The notes under the pieces are model-generated. The model was not told the DNA's origin and searched no databases. It saw nothing but the letters and a program-made list of their open reading frames with translations. A stretch of 64,000 nucleotides of DNA from Lenzites betulinus (Eukaryota; Basidiomycota; Agaricomycetes; Polyporales; Polyporaceae), in contig JABYQU010000003.1 of NCBI GenBank assembly GCA_022264855.1, positions 992,001 to 1,056,000 of the forward strand, read 5' to 3'. The position numbers were made by a program, and so were the translations under genes. This document shows positions 62,955-64,000 of the stretch, piece after piece (position 1 is the first letter of the stretch; the number at the start of each line of letters is the position of its first letter).

Positions 62955-64000
62955 ATGCCGTCGCATGAGACATACGGGCTTCGGCACGGGCTCTATACTT
63001 CTCAACGACTTCCTCGTATTCTCATCGCCTCTGCGCAGCACAGGTACAAGCCTATCCCAGGAACCCAAGGACCCCCGATATCCCAAGTACGTGGCTTGAT
63101 CGGTCATAGCCCGTCCCTATATGAGATCCTCTCACCGCATGGAGCCCCTCTGGAGCCTTTCCTCCAGAGAAACGCGATGCCCTTCCAGGCCCCTCTTTCC
63201 AACTTACAATTCTCTCTCGATCCCTCACAGTTAGCCGGCTTCTTAGGGGCAGATGCCGCTCTAGCAGCCATGATGCTCCCCCATCTTCACGCCCAACGCA
63301 AATGGTGTGGATGGTACAATTGCCCGGGAAGCTACTACCTTGCAAAACGTTATGGTCAACTAGCGCGATTCAGGTTCTGGAGCCCCTTATATCGCCCCTC
63401 CGCTGTTCCCCGGGAACTCGCAGCTGAACTCGGGGGCGCCGTCGGGCCCTCCTTCACGTCTGCCTCCTCTGGCGCTACTCTAGCACGCACTAGCCCACTA
63501 GCCTCCCTGCTCGTAGAGGAATGTAGCGAAATCGAGGCGGTAGAGGTGAAGGGGCGCTGTTCAGACACCGTAGAGGTGGTGATCGTCTCGCTCGATCAAG
63601 CCCCACCCGAGCAACTCTTTCCTAGGGTCCCACATTCCTACTCGAAGCGGCTTGCACTCTTCCCCATCGCGGTCACGGTATCCACCGGCATCGCCTGCTG
63701 CCACTACCACGATTACTATATCGCTACCGTGATATTCCTCAGCGCCCTCTGTCATGGCATTGCCTGTCGAGTCATGGGAGACGCCCAATTCACATACCAG
63801 CACCGCATCCCGCCGCAAACACCCCGCTACGAGTCGGGCTGGCTCAGTACCCCGAGGTCCTTCATCGTCCTAAGCGGGACGGAGGCCGCCATCGCGCCGA
63901 TCAACTGGGGCCGCTTCTCCCTGGCGTTCAACCATTCCATGGAGCACTGCATGGTCACCGCATGTTCCATCCTCCTCGGAATCCAGTTTCTCCTCCAACT
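62955..64000 (+). CDS. Partial, possibly intronless membrane protein of unknown function
   Basis: From the ATG at 62955 (MPSHETYGLRHGLYTS) the frame is open without a stop to the end of the window, about 348 codons, so the 3' end is missing. Recognisable stretches are WCGWYNCPGSYYLAKRYG, a Ser/Ala-rich linker, two hydrophobic segments (LFPIAVTVSTGIACC and YIATVIFLSALCHGIAC), and MEHCMVTACSILLGIQFLL at the edge. This suggests several membrane helices. I recognise no family. A second possible start exists: a short exon at about 62868-62914 encodes MKFVGSSLKAALLAI, a signal-peptide-like sequence. It could be spliced to an acceptor near 63038 or 63061, giving a different N-terminus or frame. The long uninterrupted frame makes coding likely, but the start is uncertain. 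Confidence 0.55.
   Translation, partial: MPSHETYGLRHGLYTSQRLPRILIASAQHRYKPIPGTQGPPISQVRGLIGHSPSLYEILSPHGAPLEPFLQRNAMPFQAPLSNLQFSLDPSQLAGFLGADAALAAMMLPHLHAQRKWCGWYNCPGSYYLAKRYGQLARFRFWSPLYRPSAVPRELAAELGGAVGPSFTSASSGATLARTSPLASLLVEECSEIEAVEVKGRCSDTVEVVIVSLDQAPPEQLFPRVPHSYSKRLALFPIAVTVSTGIACCHYHDYYIATVIFLSALCHGIACRVMGDAQFTYQHRIPPQTPRYESGWLSTPRSFIVLSGTEAAIAPINWGRFSLAFNHSMEHCMVTACSILLGIQFLLQ

Overview
The window is nuclear DNA of a basidiomycete fungus, most likely an Agaricomycete. The evidence is gene density (about 30 genes in 60 kb), many 47-60-nt introns, GC-rich coding sequence, a FunK1-type kinase gene and Agaricomycete-style gene structures. Assignment to Polyporales is only a guess. No rRNA, tRNA or CRISPR array was recognised. 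Gene models were built by following reading frames across introns by eye, so individual exon edges may be off by a few bases.

Layout. Positions 1-4550 are AT-rich and repeat-derived: an LTR-like block, small local duplications, two diverged copies of an AT-rich repeat, and a nearly perfect 865-bp palindrome (3493-4357). From 4559 on the DNA is compact and conserved. YJU2 (-), DHX35 (+), MIC19 (+), an orphan single-pass membrane protein (-), CEF1/CDC5 (-) and NOC4 (+) fill 4.5-16.7 kb. A long GC-rich and pyrimidine-rich leader precedes a Zn2Cys6 transcription factor (17.9-20.8 kb). NUP37 (-), a 56-aa membrane protein and UMP-CMP kinase (both +, 17 nt apart), a diacylglycerol-kinase-fold lipid kinase (-) and a damaged FunK1 kinase (-) follow. 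Next comes a same-strand run: omega-amidase NIT2, YDJ1-type DnaJ, a JmjC/PHD histone demethylase, SKT5/CHS4 and a PITH protein (29.2-39.7 kb). A DNA 3'-phosphatase/5'-kinase (-) is next, with a decayed copy of its 5' end left in the following intergenic DNA. The remainder holds a type-II membrane glycosyltransferase, PFK-2/FBPase-2, a PIG-X/PBN1 protein, a Rho GTPase, PGK, an RGG protein, SDA1, GAL7, DDX41, malate dehydrogenase and a Nudix hydrolase. An unfinished membrane-protein reading frame runs off the right edge.

Themes. Four spliceosome-linked genes (YJU2, DHX35, CDC5/CEF1, DDX41) and two ribosome-biogenesis genes (NOC4, SDA1) lie in the window. PGK, MDH, PFK-2/FBPase-2 and GAL7 represent central carbon metabolism. 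SKT5, the Rho GTPase and the PIG-X protein bear on cell wall or surface. Six divergent gene pairs share about 145-245 bp of upstream DNA. The most unusual items are the palindrome, the possible bicistronic pair at 23267-24461, the degenerate FunK1 gene, the PNKP fragment and the open frame at the right edge.
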